36,704 bases of DNA. It comes from Cryomorphaceae bacterium. Its GTDB lineage: Bacteria; Bacteroidota; Bacteroidia; Flavobacteriales_D; Crocinitomicaceae. The stretch lies in assembly GCA_021299335.1 (NCBI GenBank), contig JAJTGF010000016.1:1-36704 (forward strand). The letters are read 5' to 3'. A model generated the notes under the pieces. It worked only from the letters and a program-made list of their open reading frames with translations, was not told the DNA's origin and made no database searches. Both the position numbers and the translations under genes were made by a program. Position 1 is the first letter of the stretch; every line of letters starts with the position of its first letter. This document shows positions 7,692 to 16,592 of the stretch, piece after piece.

Positions 7692-10139
7692 ATGAAAGCA
7701 CTTTACCTACTCCTTTTTGGCCTACTTGCCTATTCTAATCACCATTTTGCTCAAGTTACTGGTTTTGCGATCAATAACCTTTACTTAGCTCCAAACTTTA
7801 ATCCAGTGAGCTGTGACCAAACAGTTACCATAGGCTTTTCAGCACTGAGTCCTGCTCCAAATGCATCCTATAATTTTGATATCCCATACGTGATTCAAGG
7901 GAATAACTTTACAGGATTTCAATTTCAAGCGGTAGTCAATTGGGGCGATGGTGCAACAAGTAACGCCGGAGGTGGCACCTCTACAAATGCCACTAATATT
8001 GTCATGAATCCACCACTTACCCACACCTATGCCGCGATTGGTACTTATCAAATAATAACTACAGTTTACAACTCAGCGAATCAAACATATGCCATCGACA
8101 CCGTTGCCTACACCGTTGGTTCATGTACTTATCAAGTATACGCTTTTGTGGGTCTCGATTGCGATAACGATGGCACACAAGAACAGAGTTTACAAGGGGT
8201 TCCCTTTCAATTAGTAGGGTCAAATGGTCAAATGTACCAAGACACGAGCGGAAACACGATGTTGCTGTTTACGAATATCTTACCCGGTACTTACACCCTA
8301 CAAATAGATCCTCAGTGGCTTTTGGCCAGTGGGTATCAAGTGCAAAGCAGTTTCCCCGGTGGACAAATCACAATTCCCAATACAGGAATTACGACCTATG
8401 CTTTCACTTTGATTTGCAACCAAGGTCAAGCTCCACTATGCGTAGGCGGATCCGTATTTTGCGACGCCAATGGTAATGGATTATTGGATAGCAATGAAAG
8501 TCCTGTGGCAAATGCGCCGGTTCAAGTGAACGGATTTACAGCATACACAAACAGTAACGGTCAGTACAATTTGAATTTTGTAGGCAATATCAACCAATAT
8601 TATCCTATTCAAATCAGTCCAAACTGGCTTGCTAATAACCCGTATACATTACCCGCAAATGCACCTGATTCTGTACTTGCAAATCCATGTGTTTTAGGGA
8701 CCCCACCAGTTCAAGTGAATATTCCTCTCAATTGCACAAGCCCAAATCCACCCACTTTTTGCTACGGAGGTTTTGTTTTTTGCGATGCCAATGGAAATGG
8801 GGTCATGAACCCAGGTGAAGCGCCGTTAGTTGGTGCCGCAGTGCAATTATTTGTGCAGCCTAATTCAACGACGAGTGTTACCGTTTATACAGATTCGACA
8901 GGTTATTTTGAATATTGTGGAAATTTCATTGGTACCTCAAATTACATCTTAGGTTCGGTAAGCCCTACATGGTTGACTTACAATGGCTACACGGCTTTAA
9001 CCAACTACATTACAATGATTGGTTCTACCTCAGGGCAAGTTTCAAACGCCTACCTTCCAGTAAATTGCGGTGGCACAACCAATAGTTGCGCTGATCTCTG
9101 GACTACCGTAACACCTTGGATCGGATATTACCAAAATAGCACGGCCTATATCAAACTCAATTGGGGTAGTTATGGTCCGGGGGCAGTGGGCAATTACACC
9201 CTGAGCTTTACATATCCAGCAGGAGTAAGCCCAGTGCTTTCGAGCATTCAAAATTCCAATTATACCATCTCGGGCAACACCATTACTTGGAACTTGTCGA
9301 GTACAGCTGCAAGCTTCACTAATTACGATGTGATTTTATTTAGTGTACCTGGCGGCCTCATCAACGGCGCACAGCATTTCTTCACGTCTACCATTACACC
9401 TACTGGCTCGGTTACCGATTGCGGTACATATAATAACAACGGTTCTTTGCTCCAAATTCTTGGCAATAGCTATGACCCCAACGATAAAAATGCGAGTACC
9501 GACTACATGAATGAAGCATTTCCATTAGGTTATCTCGATGCGTTTATCGACGATGCCTTGAGCTATACCATTCGTTTTCAAAATACAGGAACAGCACCAG
9601 CTCAAAATATTTACATCATTGACACACTGAGCGCCCAACTCGATTGGTCTAGTTTCACCCTTCTGGAAGCGACGCATCCTATTCAGGTTGTCAATCTTGG
9701 TAATGGTATCATGCGTTTTGAGTTCAATCAAATTTGGTTGCCAGATTCTACAAGCAATGAGCCAGAAAGCCATGGCCACCTGACATACCGCATTAAAGAG
9801 AATGCCGGCAACCCGATCATGTCAACCATTGAAAATACCGCCTATATTTATTTTGATTGGAATGATCCGATTATTACCAATACGACGTTTCATCAAAATA
9901 TGTGGCTAGATCAAATCGATGAATTGAATGGTGACTTACAAATTTATCCAAATCCGGCCCAAACTCAAATTAGTTTAGGTTTAACAGAGCCTACTCAAAT
10001 TCAGATCAAAGACATCAATGGAAAAGTTATTTTCAATGGACTTGTACTAGCTGGTCAAAACATTGATATACAAACACTTGAAAGTGGTATTTACTTGATT
10101 GAAGGGGGACGTCAGAAAGGCAAATTCATCAAATTGTAA
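7692..10139 (+). CDS. Large secreted protein with SdrD-like repeats and T9SS sorting domain
   Basis: 815 residues. A signal peptide (residues 1-20, ending H-F-A-Q) is followed by a PKD-like region (about 75-143, with N-W-G-D-G). Three SdrD-B-like repeats start near 150, 250 and 358. The last two contain F-C-D-A-N-G-N-G, a calcium-binding type motif. Next comes a region with S-Y-D-P-N-D-K-N near 597, then a DUF11-like domain with F-Q-N-T-G-T-A-P-A. The last ~75 residues (from I-Y-P-N-P-A-Q) are a type IX secretion domain. Likely a cell-surface or released adhesin-like protein; the ligand is unknown. No consensus promoter is seen in the 79 bases upstream. The transcript probably ends at the hairpin at 10264-10294. 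Confidence 0.88.
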   Translation: MKALYLLLFGLLAYSNHHFAQVTGFAINNLYLAPNFNPVSCDQTVTIGFSALSPAPNASYNFDIPYVIQGNNFTGFQFQAVVNWGDGATSNAGGGTSTNATNIVMNPPLTHTYAAIGTYQIITTVYNSANQTYAIDTVAYTVGSCTYQVYAFVGLDCDNDGTQEQSLQGVPFQLVGSNGQMYQDTSGNTMLLFTNILPGTYTLQIDPQWLLASGYQVQSSFPGGQITIPNTGITTYAFTLICNQGQAPLCVGGSVFCDANGNGLLDSNESPVANAPVQVNGFTAYTNSNGQYNLNFVGNINQYYPIQISPNWLANNPYTLPANAPDSVLANPCVLGTPPVQVNIPLNCTSPNPPTFCYGGFVFCDANGNGVMNPGEAPLVGAAVQLFVQPNSTTSVTVYTDSTGYFEYCGNFIGTSNYILGSVSPTWLTYNGYTALTNYITMIGSTSGQVSNAYLPVNCGGTTNSCADLWTTVTPWIGYYQNSTAYIKLNWGSYGPGAVGNYTLSFTYPAGVSPVLSSIQNSNYTISGNTITWNLSSTAASFTNYDVILFSVPGGLINGAQHFFTSTITPTGSVTDCGTYNNNGSLLQILGNSYDPNDKNASTDYMNEAFPLGYLDAFIDDALSYTIRFQNTGTAPAQNIYIIDTLSAQLDWSSFTLLEATHPIQVVNLGNGIMRFEFNQIWLPDSTSNEPESHGHLTYRIKENAGNPIMSTIENTAYIYFDWNDPIITNTTFHQNMWLDQIDELNGDLQIYPNPAQTQISLGLTEPTQIQIKDINGKVIFNGLVLAGQNIDIQTLESGIYLIEGGRQKGKFIKL

Positions 10140-10190
10140 GTATTTTTTTCTAGCAACACCCTAAATAGTCTTTTTTTACGTTTTTGGCAT

Positions 10191-10262
10191 TGTATTTGTA
10201 AATACCAAAGCGTAGTAGTTTATAGTTAGGTTATGGATAGTGGTGGTCCACCTGCCCTATCC
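10191..10262 (+). other. Structured spacer 3' of the SdrD-like gene, possible small RNA or 3' UTR
   Basis: The 154-base gap holds two inverted repeats before the terminator: GTATTT-GT-AAATAC (10192-10205), and a hairpin 10235-10262 with GGATAG pairing CTATCC outside and GGTG pairing CACC inside. TGTATTTG (10191-10198) is one base from a -7 consensus but has no -33 partner. The region could be a long structured 3' UTR or a ~85-base RNA ending at the terminator. Weak evidence. Confidence 0.25.
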
Positions 10263-10263
10263 G

Positions 10264-10294
10264 AAAAAGCGGTTCGAAAGAGCCGCTTTTTTTT
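10264..10294. terminator. Bidirectional intrinsic terminator
   Basis: AAAAAGCGG, a nine-base loop region, then CCGC followed by nine or more T. A matching A run on the other side lets it serve both the SdrD-like gene (+) and the SUI1 gene (-). Confidence 0.85.
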
Positions 10295-10638
10295 TAACCT
10301 TTCTGTTTGGTTTGAGAATAACCCTCGTTGATCAGTAAATCAAAGATTTTTTGTTTGAAATTTCCTTGGATCAAAATTTCGTTGTCTTTGACACTTCCGC
10401 CCACACCGCATTTACTTTTCAGTATTTTTCCGAGCTCTTTGAGGTCCTCTTCTGCGCCAACAAAGCCCTCTACTAGCGTTACTTCTTTGCCTGCACGCTG
10501 CTTTCGGTCAATGCTTACATATAGACGCTGTTGCTGAACTGGAAGTGTGTCTGGAGCTTCTTCTTGCTCAAATTCGTAACTAAAGTTAGGATTGGTACTG
10601 TAGACCACGTTTTGAACTTTCTTCTGCTTTTTTGACAT
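10294..10638 (-). CDS. SUI1/YciH-family translation factor
   Basis: 114 residues from the chosen ATG at 10638 (M-S-K-K-Q-K-K). The frame extends 18 codons further upstream, but that stretch contains the promoter -7 box, so the shorter start is preferred. Residues ~40-110 match the eIF1/SUI1 fold: a basic strand with R-K-Q-R-A-G-K-E-V-T, then a conserved segment with C-G-V-G-G-S-V-K-D and I-L-I-Q-G-N. Bacterial YciH homologues are thought to monitor start-codon selection or act under stress. In a genome with few Shine-Dalgarno sites and apparently leaderless genes this role is worth noting (inference). Monocistronic and divergent from radC. Confidence 0.92.
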   Translation of the reverse strand: MSKKQKKVQNVVYSTNPNFSYEFEQEEAPDTLPVQQQRLYVSIDRKQRAGKEVTLVEGFVGAEEDLKELGKILKSKCGVGGSVKDNEILIQGNFKQKIFDLLINEGYSQTKQKG

Positions 10639-10642
10639 AAAG

Positions 10643-10650
10643 CAAAGATA
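10643..10650 (-). promoter_or_regulatory. -7 element directly before the SUI1 gene
   Basis: TATCTTTG on the minus strand, an exact TAnnTTTG match. It ends four bases from the ATG at 10638 and decides the start codon. No good -33 box is seen within 17-23 bases. Confidence 0.65.
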
Positions 10651-10719
10651 AAAATTCTTCTTGAGCTGAAAAGTTTTCAACGTCCATACCAATGTGCTGT
10701 TTCAACTCGTTTTCTTGCC

Positions 10720-11355
10720 ATGAATCAACTTACAGAAATTCAACAAATGAGCGATGCAGCACTTTTAGCACTCGTATGTGCGCATCCGCAGGAACAGCAC
10801 CAACAACAAATGATTCTCGAGCGCACCTGGCGCTGGCATCAGCGCAATTGGCGAACCTTGGCCAAAAGCACCGAATGGGACTTACTCGAAATCTATGGCA
10901 TTGACCAAGCTCTGGCTAGACGCATCATTGGAATATTCGAAATCAGCAAACGCTATCAAAGTGCGCACATTAGCCAACGCCGTCACATCAAAGCCTCTAA
11001 AGATGTATACAACCTTCTTCAGCTCAAACTTGCCGACCTCGACCACGAGCAATTTTATGTGCTCTATTTAAATATTTCAAATGAAATTATTGAAATCGTG
11101 CAACTGAGCATCGGTGGTCGGAACAGTACCATAGCCGATGCCAAAAGAATTTTTCAACAGGCATTGCGCTGCGCTGCTACAGGCCTTATTTTGTGTCACA
11201 ACCATCCGAGCGGACAAACCAAACCCAGTGTACAAGATCAGTCGCTAACCAGAGACATCAAAGAATTCGCCCAACTCATAGACATGAAACTCCTCGACCA
11301 CGTGATTTTCACAGATAATGGCTATTTTAGCTTCGCCGATGAAGGCATGTTGTAA
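10720..11355 (+). CDS. radC: RadC/JAB-domain protein (UPF0758)
   Basis: 211 residues, standard length. The N-terminal ~90 residues are the helix-hairpin-helix-type region. The C-terminal half is the JAMM/MPN+ metalloprotease-like domain, with H-N-H-P-S-G at 160-165 and the third ligand Asp at 173. Despite its name, RadC is no longer considered a proven DNA repair protein and its biochemical role is open. It heads a compact three-gene block: wecB starts one base after its stop, and the deacetylase gene overlaps wecB. No clear promoter was found in the 81 bases between it and the divergent SUI1 gene. Confidence 0.92.
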   Translation: MNQLTEIQQMSDAALLALVCAHPQEQHQQQMILERTWRWHQRNWRTLAKSTEWDLLEIYGIDQALARRIIGIFEISKRYQSAHISQRRHIKASKDVYNLLQLKLADLDHEQFYVLYLNISNEIIEIVQLSIGGRNSTIADAKRIFQQALRCAATGLILCHNHPSGQTKPSVQDQSLTRDIKEFAQLIDMKLLDHVIFTDNGYFSFADEGML

Positions 11356-11356
11356 A

Positions 11357-12508
11357 ATGACCCAAAAGAAAATCCTCACCGTCATTGGGGCCAGACCTCA
11401 AATTATCAAAGCTGCGGCCCTGAGCCGTGCCATCCAAACTCATTTTTCTGAGCAAATAGAAGAAATTTTAGTCCATACGGGCCAGCATTACGACGAAAAC
11501 ATGTCCGCTGTTTTTTTTGAAGAACTCGGCATCCCTAAACCAGACTACAACCTTGCTGTAGGTAGTGGTTCACATGGCCACATGACTGCCGCTATGCTGA
11601 GCGGCCTTGAGGCCATTCTCGAAAAAGAAAAACCAGCTGCGGTTGTGATTTATGGCGACACAAACTCCACTATTGCTGCTGCTTTGGCAGCCGCTAAAAT
11701 TCATATTCCGGTAGTGCACATTGAAGCCGGTTTGCGCAGTTTCAATAAGGCCATGCCCGAAGAAATCAATCGGATCGCTGCAGACCACATGAGCACGCTG
11801 CTCTTTGTACCTACGCAAGCTGGAATTGCCAATCTAACTAAGGAAGGCTTTGAGCTCGTACATCAAACCAAAGCGCGTATTGATGCACCTCATGTGTACC
11901 ACTGCGGCGACATCATGTACGACAACAGCCTTTATTTTGCGCAACTCAGCGATCAAAAATCGCGCATCATAACCGAACTCGAGCTGAACCAAACACCATT
12001 TGTGCTTTGCACCATACACCGAGATAGCAATACAGATGACCCAGTTGCCCTGGAAAGCATATTTAGGGCATTGCTGGCACTTGTTGAGCAAACAAATATG
12101 CGCGTCATTTTGCCCTTGCATCCGCGCACGCGAGGTAAAATTCAGACTTTATTGAACCCTAGCTTCCAAGAAAAGCTCAGCGCTGAAACCCGCATTCAAC
12201 TCATTGATCCCGCTGGTTTTCTCGACATGATTGCTCTAGAGAAAAACGCGCGCATGATTGTAACGGACAGCGGCGGTGTACAAAAAGAAGCTTATTTCTT
12301 TGCCAAACCCTGCGTCATTCTGCGCGAGCAAACCGAGTGGGTAGAGGTTGTTGAAGCTGGCGCAGCAATCCTAACAGGTTCAGATGCCCAAAAGATTCTA
12401 GAGGCGGCCACTCAACTCTTGTCTCAAACCATTCAGACCGATGCGTCTATATTTGGCAATGGCCGTGCTGCCGAGTTCATTTGTGAAAAAATCATCGCAG
12501 ATCTGTAG
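11357..12508 (+). CDS. wecB: UDP-N-acetylglucosamine 2-epimerase (non-hydrolysing)
   Basis: 383 residues from the ATG at 11357, one base after the radC stop; the upstream extension of the frame overlaps radC and is rejected. WecB interconverts UDP-GlcNAc and UDP-ManNAc for surface polysaccharides. Visible family features: G-A-R-P-Q-I-I-K at residues ~9-16, T-G-Q-H-Y-D, Y-G-D-T-N-S-T, H-I-E-A-G-L-R-S, P-E-E-I-N-R, and near the C-terminus D-S-G-G-V-Q-K-E-A with R-E-Q-T-E-W. The P-E of the usual G-T-R-P-E motif is P-Q here. The neighbouring deacetylase-like gene supports a role in envelope glycan building. Confidence 0.95.
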   Translation: MTQKKILTVIGARPQIIKAAALSRAIQTHFSEQIEEILVHTGQHYDENMSAVFFEELGIPKPDYNLAVGSGSHGHMTAAMLSGLEAILEKEKPAAVVIYGDTNSTIAAALAAAKIHIPVVHIEAGLRSFNKAMPEEINRIAADHMSTLLFVPTQAGIANLTKEGFELVHQTKARIDAPHVYHCGDIMYDNSLYFAQLSDQKSRIITELELNQTPFVLCTIHRDSNTDDPVALESIFRALLALVEQTNMRVILPLHPRTRGKIQTLLNPSFQEKLSAETRIQLIDPAGFLDMIALEKNARMIVTDSGGVQKEAYFFAKPCVILREQTEWVEVVEAGAAILTGSDAQKILEAATQLLSQTIQTDASIFGNGRAAEFICEKIIADL

Positions 12509-13785
12509 TGCTCATTTACGTCGAATATATCACCGAGCGCCTGCTCTACACGCTTTCTTTTGTGTTCAAAGACAGGAAGGTGGCCTATCAACTGACCAAC
12601 GATGGCATTGCTTTCATAGCGGCAAGTGGTCCCAAACTTAACTATTCAGAACGCGAATTCGCAGATTGCCTTCAAATCGTTCCAGCCAGACTCCTTTTTG
12701 AAGATGAATGCCTACAAAAGAAGCCTATACCGGGCGCATTTTTTGGAACAGCCTGTCTTGAATTTGACCAAACAGCAGATCTGTTGGCCTCTATCTTTTA
12801 TGTCTTGAGTCGCATGGAAGAATACAACAGTCTGCAGACAGATGGTCTGGGACGATACAAAGCGAGCGCCTCTATATTACAACATCAGAACTGGCTGCAA
12901 ACACCTATATGCGATATCTGGAGCAATAGCCTGATCAGTTACCTTGAAAAATCGCTTCAGGTAAGTTTGTCAGCCCAGCCACCTCGTTTTTATTTTCAGC
13001 CAACTTTCGATATCGATCACACCTTCGCCTACGCGCACAAAAACAGCATTCGAACCTTTTTTGCCCATGCCAAAGACTTGATTTATCGCCGAAGTGAACG
13101 GATCAACGATCGTAAAAAAGTCAGGTCTGGTGCCCTGCCCGACCCCTACGATACTTTTGAGCAAATTGCCGAATTGGCCCAACATTTTGAAGAAACCAAA
13201 GTATTTTGGTTATTGGGAAACTATAGCAAACTCGATAAGAATTTATCCCACCTCAATCTGGCGCAACAAGAAAAAATCAAGCAAATTGCTGCTGTTTGTG
13301 AAATTGGACTGCATGCCAGCTCACTCACACAGCATCAGCCACAGCAAATCGAAATCGAAATGCAGCGCCTTGCGCAAATTGTGGGTTATCAACCGAACAG
13401 TAACCGACAACATTTTTTATTGTTTAAACTCCCCTTCACTTACCAACAGTTGATCAAAGCGGGTATCACCCACGACTACACAATGGGTTACGCCGAACAA
13501 ACTGGTTTTAGGGCCGGGACTGCCCGCGCATTCAAGTGGTTTGATTTACAGAAAAACGAAGTGACTTCCTTAACCGTGCATCCCTTCGTTTATATGGACG
13601 GTACACTACTCGAGTACCTTCAACTCTCGCCAACGGACGCCAAAGCACGCATTCAAGCGTTGTATAAGGAGGTACAGAAATATGGGGGTGCCTTCAGTTT
13701 TCTTTGGCACAACGAAACCATTTCTGGCTACCAGCATTGGGAGAGCTACCAATCGGTGTTCAAGGAAAACTTCCTAATCAATTAA
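12508..13785 (+). CDS. Polysaccharide deacetylase family protein
   Basis: 425 residues. The GTG start at 12508-12510 shares one base with the wecB TAG stop, a typical coupled pair, and the sequence M-L-I-Y-V-E-Y supports it. The N-terminal ~150 residues resemble the DUF7033-type domain that precedes polysaccharide-deacetylase domains in Bacteroidota. The catalytic-like T-F-D-I-D-H (Asp168, Asp170, His171) begins the NodB-like domain, and a W-H-N-E-T motif lies near the end (about residue 401). It has no signal peptide, so it probably acts in the cytoplasm on a carbohydrate precursor, perhaps linked to WecB product (inference). It ends eight bases from the convergent lipoprotein gene with no hairpin between. 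Confidence 0.82.
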   Translation: MLIYVEYITERLLYTLSFVFKDRKVAYQLTNDGIAFIAASGPKLNYSEREFADCLQIVPARLLFEDECLQKKPIPGAFFGTACLEFDQTADLLASIFYVLSRMEEYNSLQTDGLGRYKASASILQHQNWLQTPICDIWSNSLISYLEKSLQVSLSAQPPRFYFQPTFDIDHTFAYAHKNSIRTFFAHAKDLIYRRSERINDRKKVRSGALPDPYDTFEQIAELAQHFEETKVFWLLGNYSKLDKNLSHLNLAQQEKIKQIAAVCEIGLHASSLTQHQPQQIEIEMQRLAQIVGYQPNSNRQHFLLFKLPFTYQQLIKAGITHDYTMGYAEQTGFRAGTARAFKWFDLQKNEVTSLTVHPFVYMDGTLLEYLQLSPTDAKARIQALYKEVQKYGGAFSFLWHNETISGYQHWESYQSVFKENFLIN

Positions 13786-13793
13786 GCAAACAA

Positions 13794-14063
13794 CTAGTCT
13801 TTGCCTATTTTCTTGTAGGATTCACAAGCACGCAATTCTTCGAGCATCTGCTCTTTTTCGGCAGCCGTCAAATTGGCATCCATGTTTTCACATTTCTTGA
13901 GTGGTGCTTCGTATTTTTTGAGGAGTTGATCAATAGGTTTGCCTTCTGCTTCGGCTTCTTTGAGCGCTTGGGTCATTTCTAACCATTGGTCGGCACATTC
14001 ACAAACCTCTGACTGGCAAGAAGCCAATACCAAACATGAAAAAAGAGCAATTTTGTACATCAT
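13794..14063 (-). CDS. Small Cys-containing lipoprotein
   Basis: 89 residues. Lipobox L-V-L-A-S-C-Q with the lipidated Cys near residue 16, then two close Cys (V-C-E-C), then a charged helical stretch and two further Cys. The start could be either of two adjacent ATGs (14063 or 14060). It begins 10 bases after the stop of the TypA/OMP fusion gene, so it is probably cotranscribed with it. Function is unknown; it resembles the many short periplasm-facing lipoproteins of Bacteroidota. Confidence 0.8.
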   Translation of the reverse strand: MMYKIALFSCLVLASCQSEVCECADQWLEMTQALKEAEAEGKPIDQLLKKYEAPLKKCENMDANLTAAEKEQMLEELRACESYKKIGKD

Positions 14064-14073
14064 GATAACTTTT

Positions 14074-16566
14074 TTAATAAAAACAACCCCCTCCTTTACC
14101 TAAGCGAAAGGTAAACGTTGCACCTGCATACACATACCAATCTTTAGTGCTACTCGTGCCGCGTTTGCCAAAGCGATTGCCATCTAGGCTCTGGTTGGAG
14201 AGTGCTGCTGAAAGGTCCGAAACTTCGTCTTCTAAAATTTGAGGATCCACATATGTATCTGCACCGACGTCGTCGAGGTAATCAGTGAAGGTCTTGCGGA
14301 TCGAAACATCGAGATTGAAAGTGGCCATTTTTCCGAGACTTACTTTAAGCCCCATACCAAGCGGTACGCAAAGTTGATAGAGATTGTAAGGTTTTTGTGA
14401 GTTGGCAGTTGTCCCCTGACCTTCTGTAGCAAGCGGCTGGAGGTCTTGCCAAGCGCCGTTGTAGTAGGTTTGTGGATTCATGTGAAAAACACCAATTTGA
14501 GCAAGCAAATAAGCGGTTGCGGGGTAGCGGCTACTGCCAAATTGAAAAGGCACATAATGAAACTCTAGCCCTGTGGCCACTTCGTGAAGATTTGACTGAA
14601 AACTCAGGTTGCGATTGATCAACAAGGGATACGGTGACGCGGAATCTGCAGCTGAAACTTGACCATATAGGTAATTGAAGCGTAGCGTGAGGCGGTTATT
14701 AAAGTTGTAGCGGTAAATGAATCCGCCTGCTAAATGTGCGTTATTGAATTGCTGATAGGGATTGAGATCCCCGAGGTAGTAGGTCTGGCCTACATGAAAC
14801 CCAAGTTCTGAGCGGGATAAAAAAGTGCGTTTTTGTGCCTGCAACTGAGTTGCAAGCACTAAAAACAACTCCAAACACTCTTCAAGGCTGAACACTTTAG
14901 GTGGCGCCAAACGCACTTTGTCATCGGAACCAGAAGCGCGCATGTTGGTCAATTTCTTGGTTTTGGTCACGTTGACACATAAATCGCCAGCACGAGAATT
15001 TTCTCCAATTACTTGGCCTTCGTAGATGTCTTCGTTGGGAGCAATAAAAAACTTACCGCGCTCTTGCAGGTTATTGAGTGAGAACGGAATGGATGTTCCT
15101 TGCTCCAATGAAATGAGAGAACCATTCTGACGTCCTGGGATCTCGCCTTTGTAAGGTTGGTATTCCAAGAAACGGTGGTTCATGATGGCCTCTCCTGCTG
15201 TTTGGGTCAGCAGGTAATTGCGCAAACCGATGATCCCTCTCGATGGAATTTGGAAAGTGACAATCATGCGGTCTCCTTTTGGCACCATATTGGTCATTTC
15301 GCCCTTGCGGCGTGTTACGGCCTCAACTGCTGTTCCGCTGTGCTCTTCAGGAAGGTCAATAGTGAGTTCTTCAACAGGCTCGCACTTGACGCCATCGATT
15401 TCTTTGATGATGACTTGTGGTTGGCCAACTTGTAGCTCATAACCTTCTCTACGCATGGTTTCAATCAAAACGGAAAGATGCAGTACACCACGACCAAAAA
15501 CCATCCATTTGTCGGCTTTGTCGGTATCGCTTACGCGAAGTGCAAGGTTTTTTTCGAGTTCTTTGTTGAGACGGTCAGAGATGTGACGAGAAGTCACAAA
15601 CTTGCCTTCTTTTCCAAAAAATGGAGAGTCGTTGATCGAGAACAACATACTCATGGTTGGCTCGTCCATTTTAATGGTTGGTAGCGGCTCTGGATTTTCA
15701 GCATCGCAAATGGAGTCGCCAATTTCAAAACCTTCAATACCTGTAACCGCGCAAAGGTCTCCGGCTTGCACTTCGGTGACTTTGGTGCGTTCAATACCTT
15801 CAAATACAAACACCTCTTTGATGCGGTGTTTTTCTTGACGACCATCTGATTTAGAAAGAATGATCGGTTGATTTTCTTTGAGCACGCCTCGAGATAAACG
15901 GCCAATTGCAATTCGTCCGACGTACGATGAAAAATCTAAAGAGGTAATGAGCATTTGGGTATTTCCTTCTTCGATTTCGCGCGGCGGGAAGTAATCCAAA
16001 ATTTGATCGAGCAATGGCGTGATGCTGTCTGTAGGCTGCTTCCAATCTGTAGACATCCAGCCGTTTTTGGCAGAACCGTAGATCGTTGGGAAGTCGAGCT
16101 GAGCTTCGTTGGCATCGAGCTCAAACATGAGGTCAAATACTTTTTCGTGTACTTCTTCTGGCGTACAATTTTCTTTGTCCACTTTATTGATCACGAGCAA
16201 AGGCTTGAGCCCCATTGAAAGTGCTTTTCCGAGTACAAAACGCGTTTGCGGCATCGGGCCTTCAAATGCATCGACCAACAAACAAACGCCATCGGCCATG
16301 TTGAGCACGCGTTCTACTTCACCACCAAAGTCGGCGTGACCTGGGGTGTCGATGATATTGATCTTGGTGCCTTTGTAAGATACGGACACGTTTTTAGAGA
16401 CGATCGTGATGCCGCGCTCGCGCTCTAAATCGTTGTTGTCCATGATGAGTTCGCCGGTCATGCGGTCGCGCTCATTGACCACTTGGCCTGCTTCAATCAT
16501 TTTGTCAACTAAGGTTGTTTTACCGTGGTCAACGTGGGCAATAATGGCAATATTTCTGATTTCCAT
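14074..16566 (-). CDS. typA: TypA/BipA GTPase fused in frame to an outer-membrane beta-barrel protein
   Basis: 830 residues, against about 600 for TypA. Residues 1 to ~565 are TypA, a ribosome-binding translational GTPase: A-H-V-D-H-G-K-T-T near 10-18, R-G-I-T-I, D-T-P-G-H-A-D-F, N-K-V-D, then the EF-G-like domains up to F-S-L-E-E-C-L-E. The normal last ~40 basic residues are missing. The next residues (L-F-L-V-L-A-T-Q-L-Q-A-Q) read as the end of a signal peptide. They are followed by ~250 residues of an outer-membrane barrel resembling the DUF6089 family (F-L-S-R-S-E-L-G-F-H-V-G, Y-Y-L-G-D-L-N, final T-F-R-L-G-K-G). The join is near 14870. A membrane barrel behind a cytoplasmic GTPase makes no sense as a designed protein, so a deletion or assembly error joining neighbouring genes is more likely. 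The gene lies 26 bases downstream of deaD. Confidence 0.88.
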   Translation of the reverse strand: MEIRNIAIIAHVDHGKTTLVDKMIEAGQVVNERDRMTGELIMDNNDLERERGITIVSKNVSVSYKGTKINIIDTPGHADFGGEVERVLNMADGVCLLVDAFEGPMPQTRFVLGKALSMGLKPLLVINKVDKENCTPEEVHEKVFDLMFELDANEAQLDFPTIYGSAKNGWMSTDWKQPTDSITPLLDQILDYFPPREIEEGNTQMLITSLDFSSYVGRIAIGRLSRGVLKENQPIILSKSDGRQEKHRIKEVFVFEGIERTKVTEVQAGDLCAVTGIEGFEIGDSICDAENPEPLPTIKMDEPTMSMLFSINDSPFFGKEGKFVTSRHISDRLNKELEKNLALRVSDTDKADKWMVFGRGVLHLSVLIETMRREGYELQVGQPQVIIKEIDGVKCEPVEELTIDLPEEHSGTAVEAVTRRKGEMTNMVPKGDRMIVTFQIPSRGIIGLRNYLLTQTAGEAIMNHRFLEYQPYKGEIPGRQNGSLISLEQGTSIPFSLNNLQERGKFFIAPNEDIYEGQVIGENSRAGDLCVNVTKTKKLTNMRASGSDDKVRLAPPKVFSLEECLELFLVLATQLQAQKRTFLSRSELGFHVGQTYYLGDLNPYQQFNNAHLAGGFIYRYNFNNRLTLRFNYLYGQVSAADSASPYPLLINRNLSFQSNLHEVATGLEFHYVPFQFGSSRYPATAYLLAQIGVFHMNPQTYYNGAWQDLQPLATEGQGTTANSQKPYNLYQLCVPLGMGLKVSLGKMATFNLDVSIRKTFTDYLDDVGADTYVDPQILEDEVSDLSAALSNQSLDGNRFGKRGTSSTKDWYVYAGATFTFRLGKGGGCFY

Positions 16567-16592
16567 AAAAGGTAAGGTATGGGTAAGGAGAA

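Noticed and set aside
10654-10692. Longer start for the SUI1 protein (132 residues)
   Set aside because: The extension contains the exact -7 box four bases before the internal ATG, so it cannot be part of that transcript.
16567-16574. TACCTTTT on the minus strand touching the typA ATG
   Set aside because: One mismatch from the -7 consensus, but with no gap to the start codon and only 26 bases after deaD; operon read-through is simpler.
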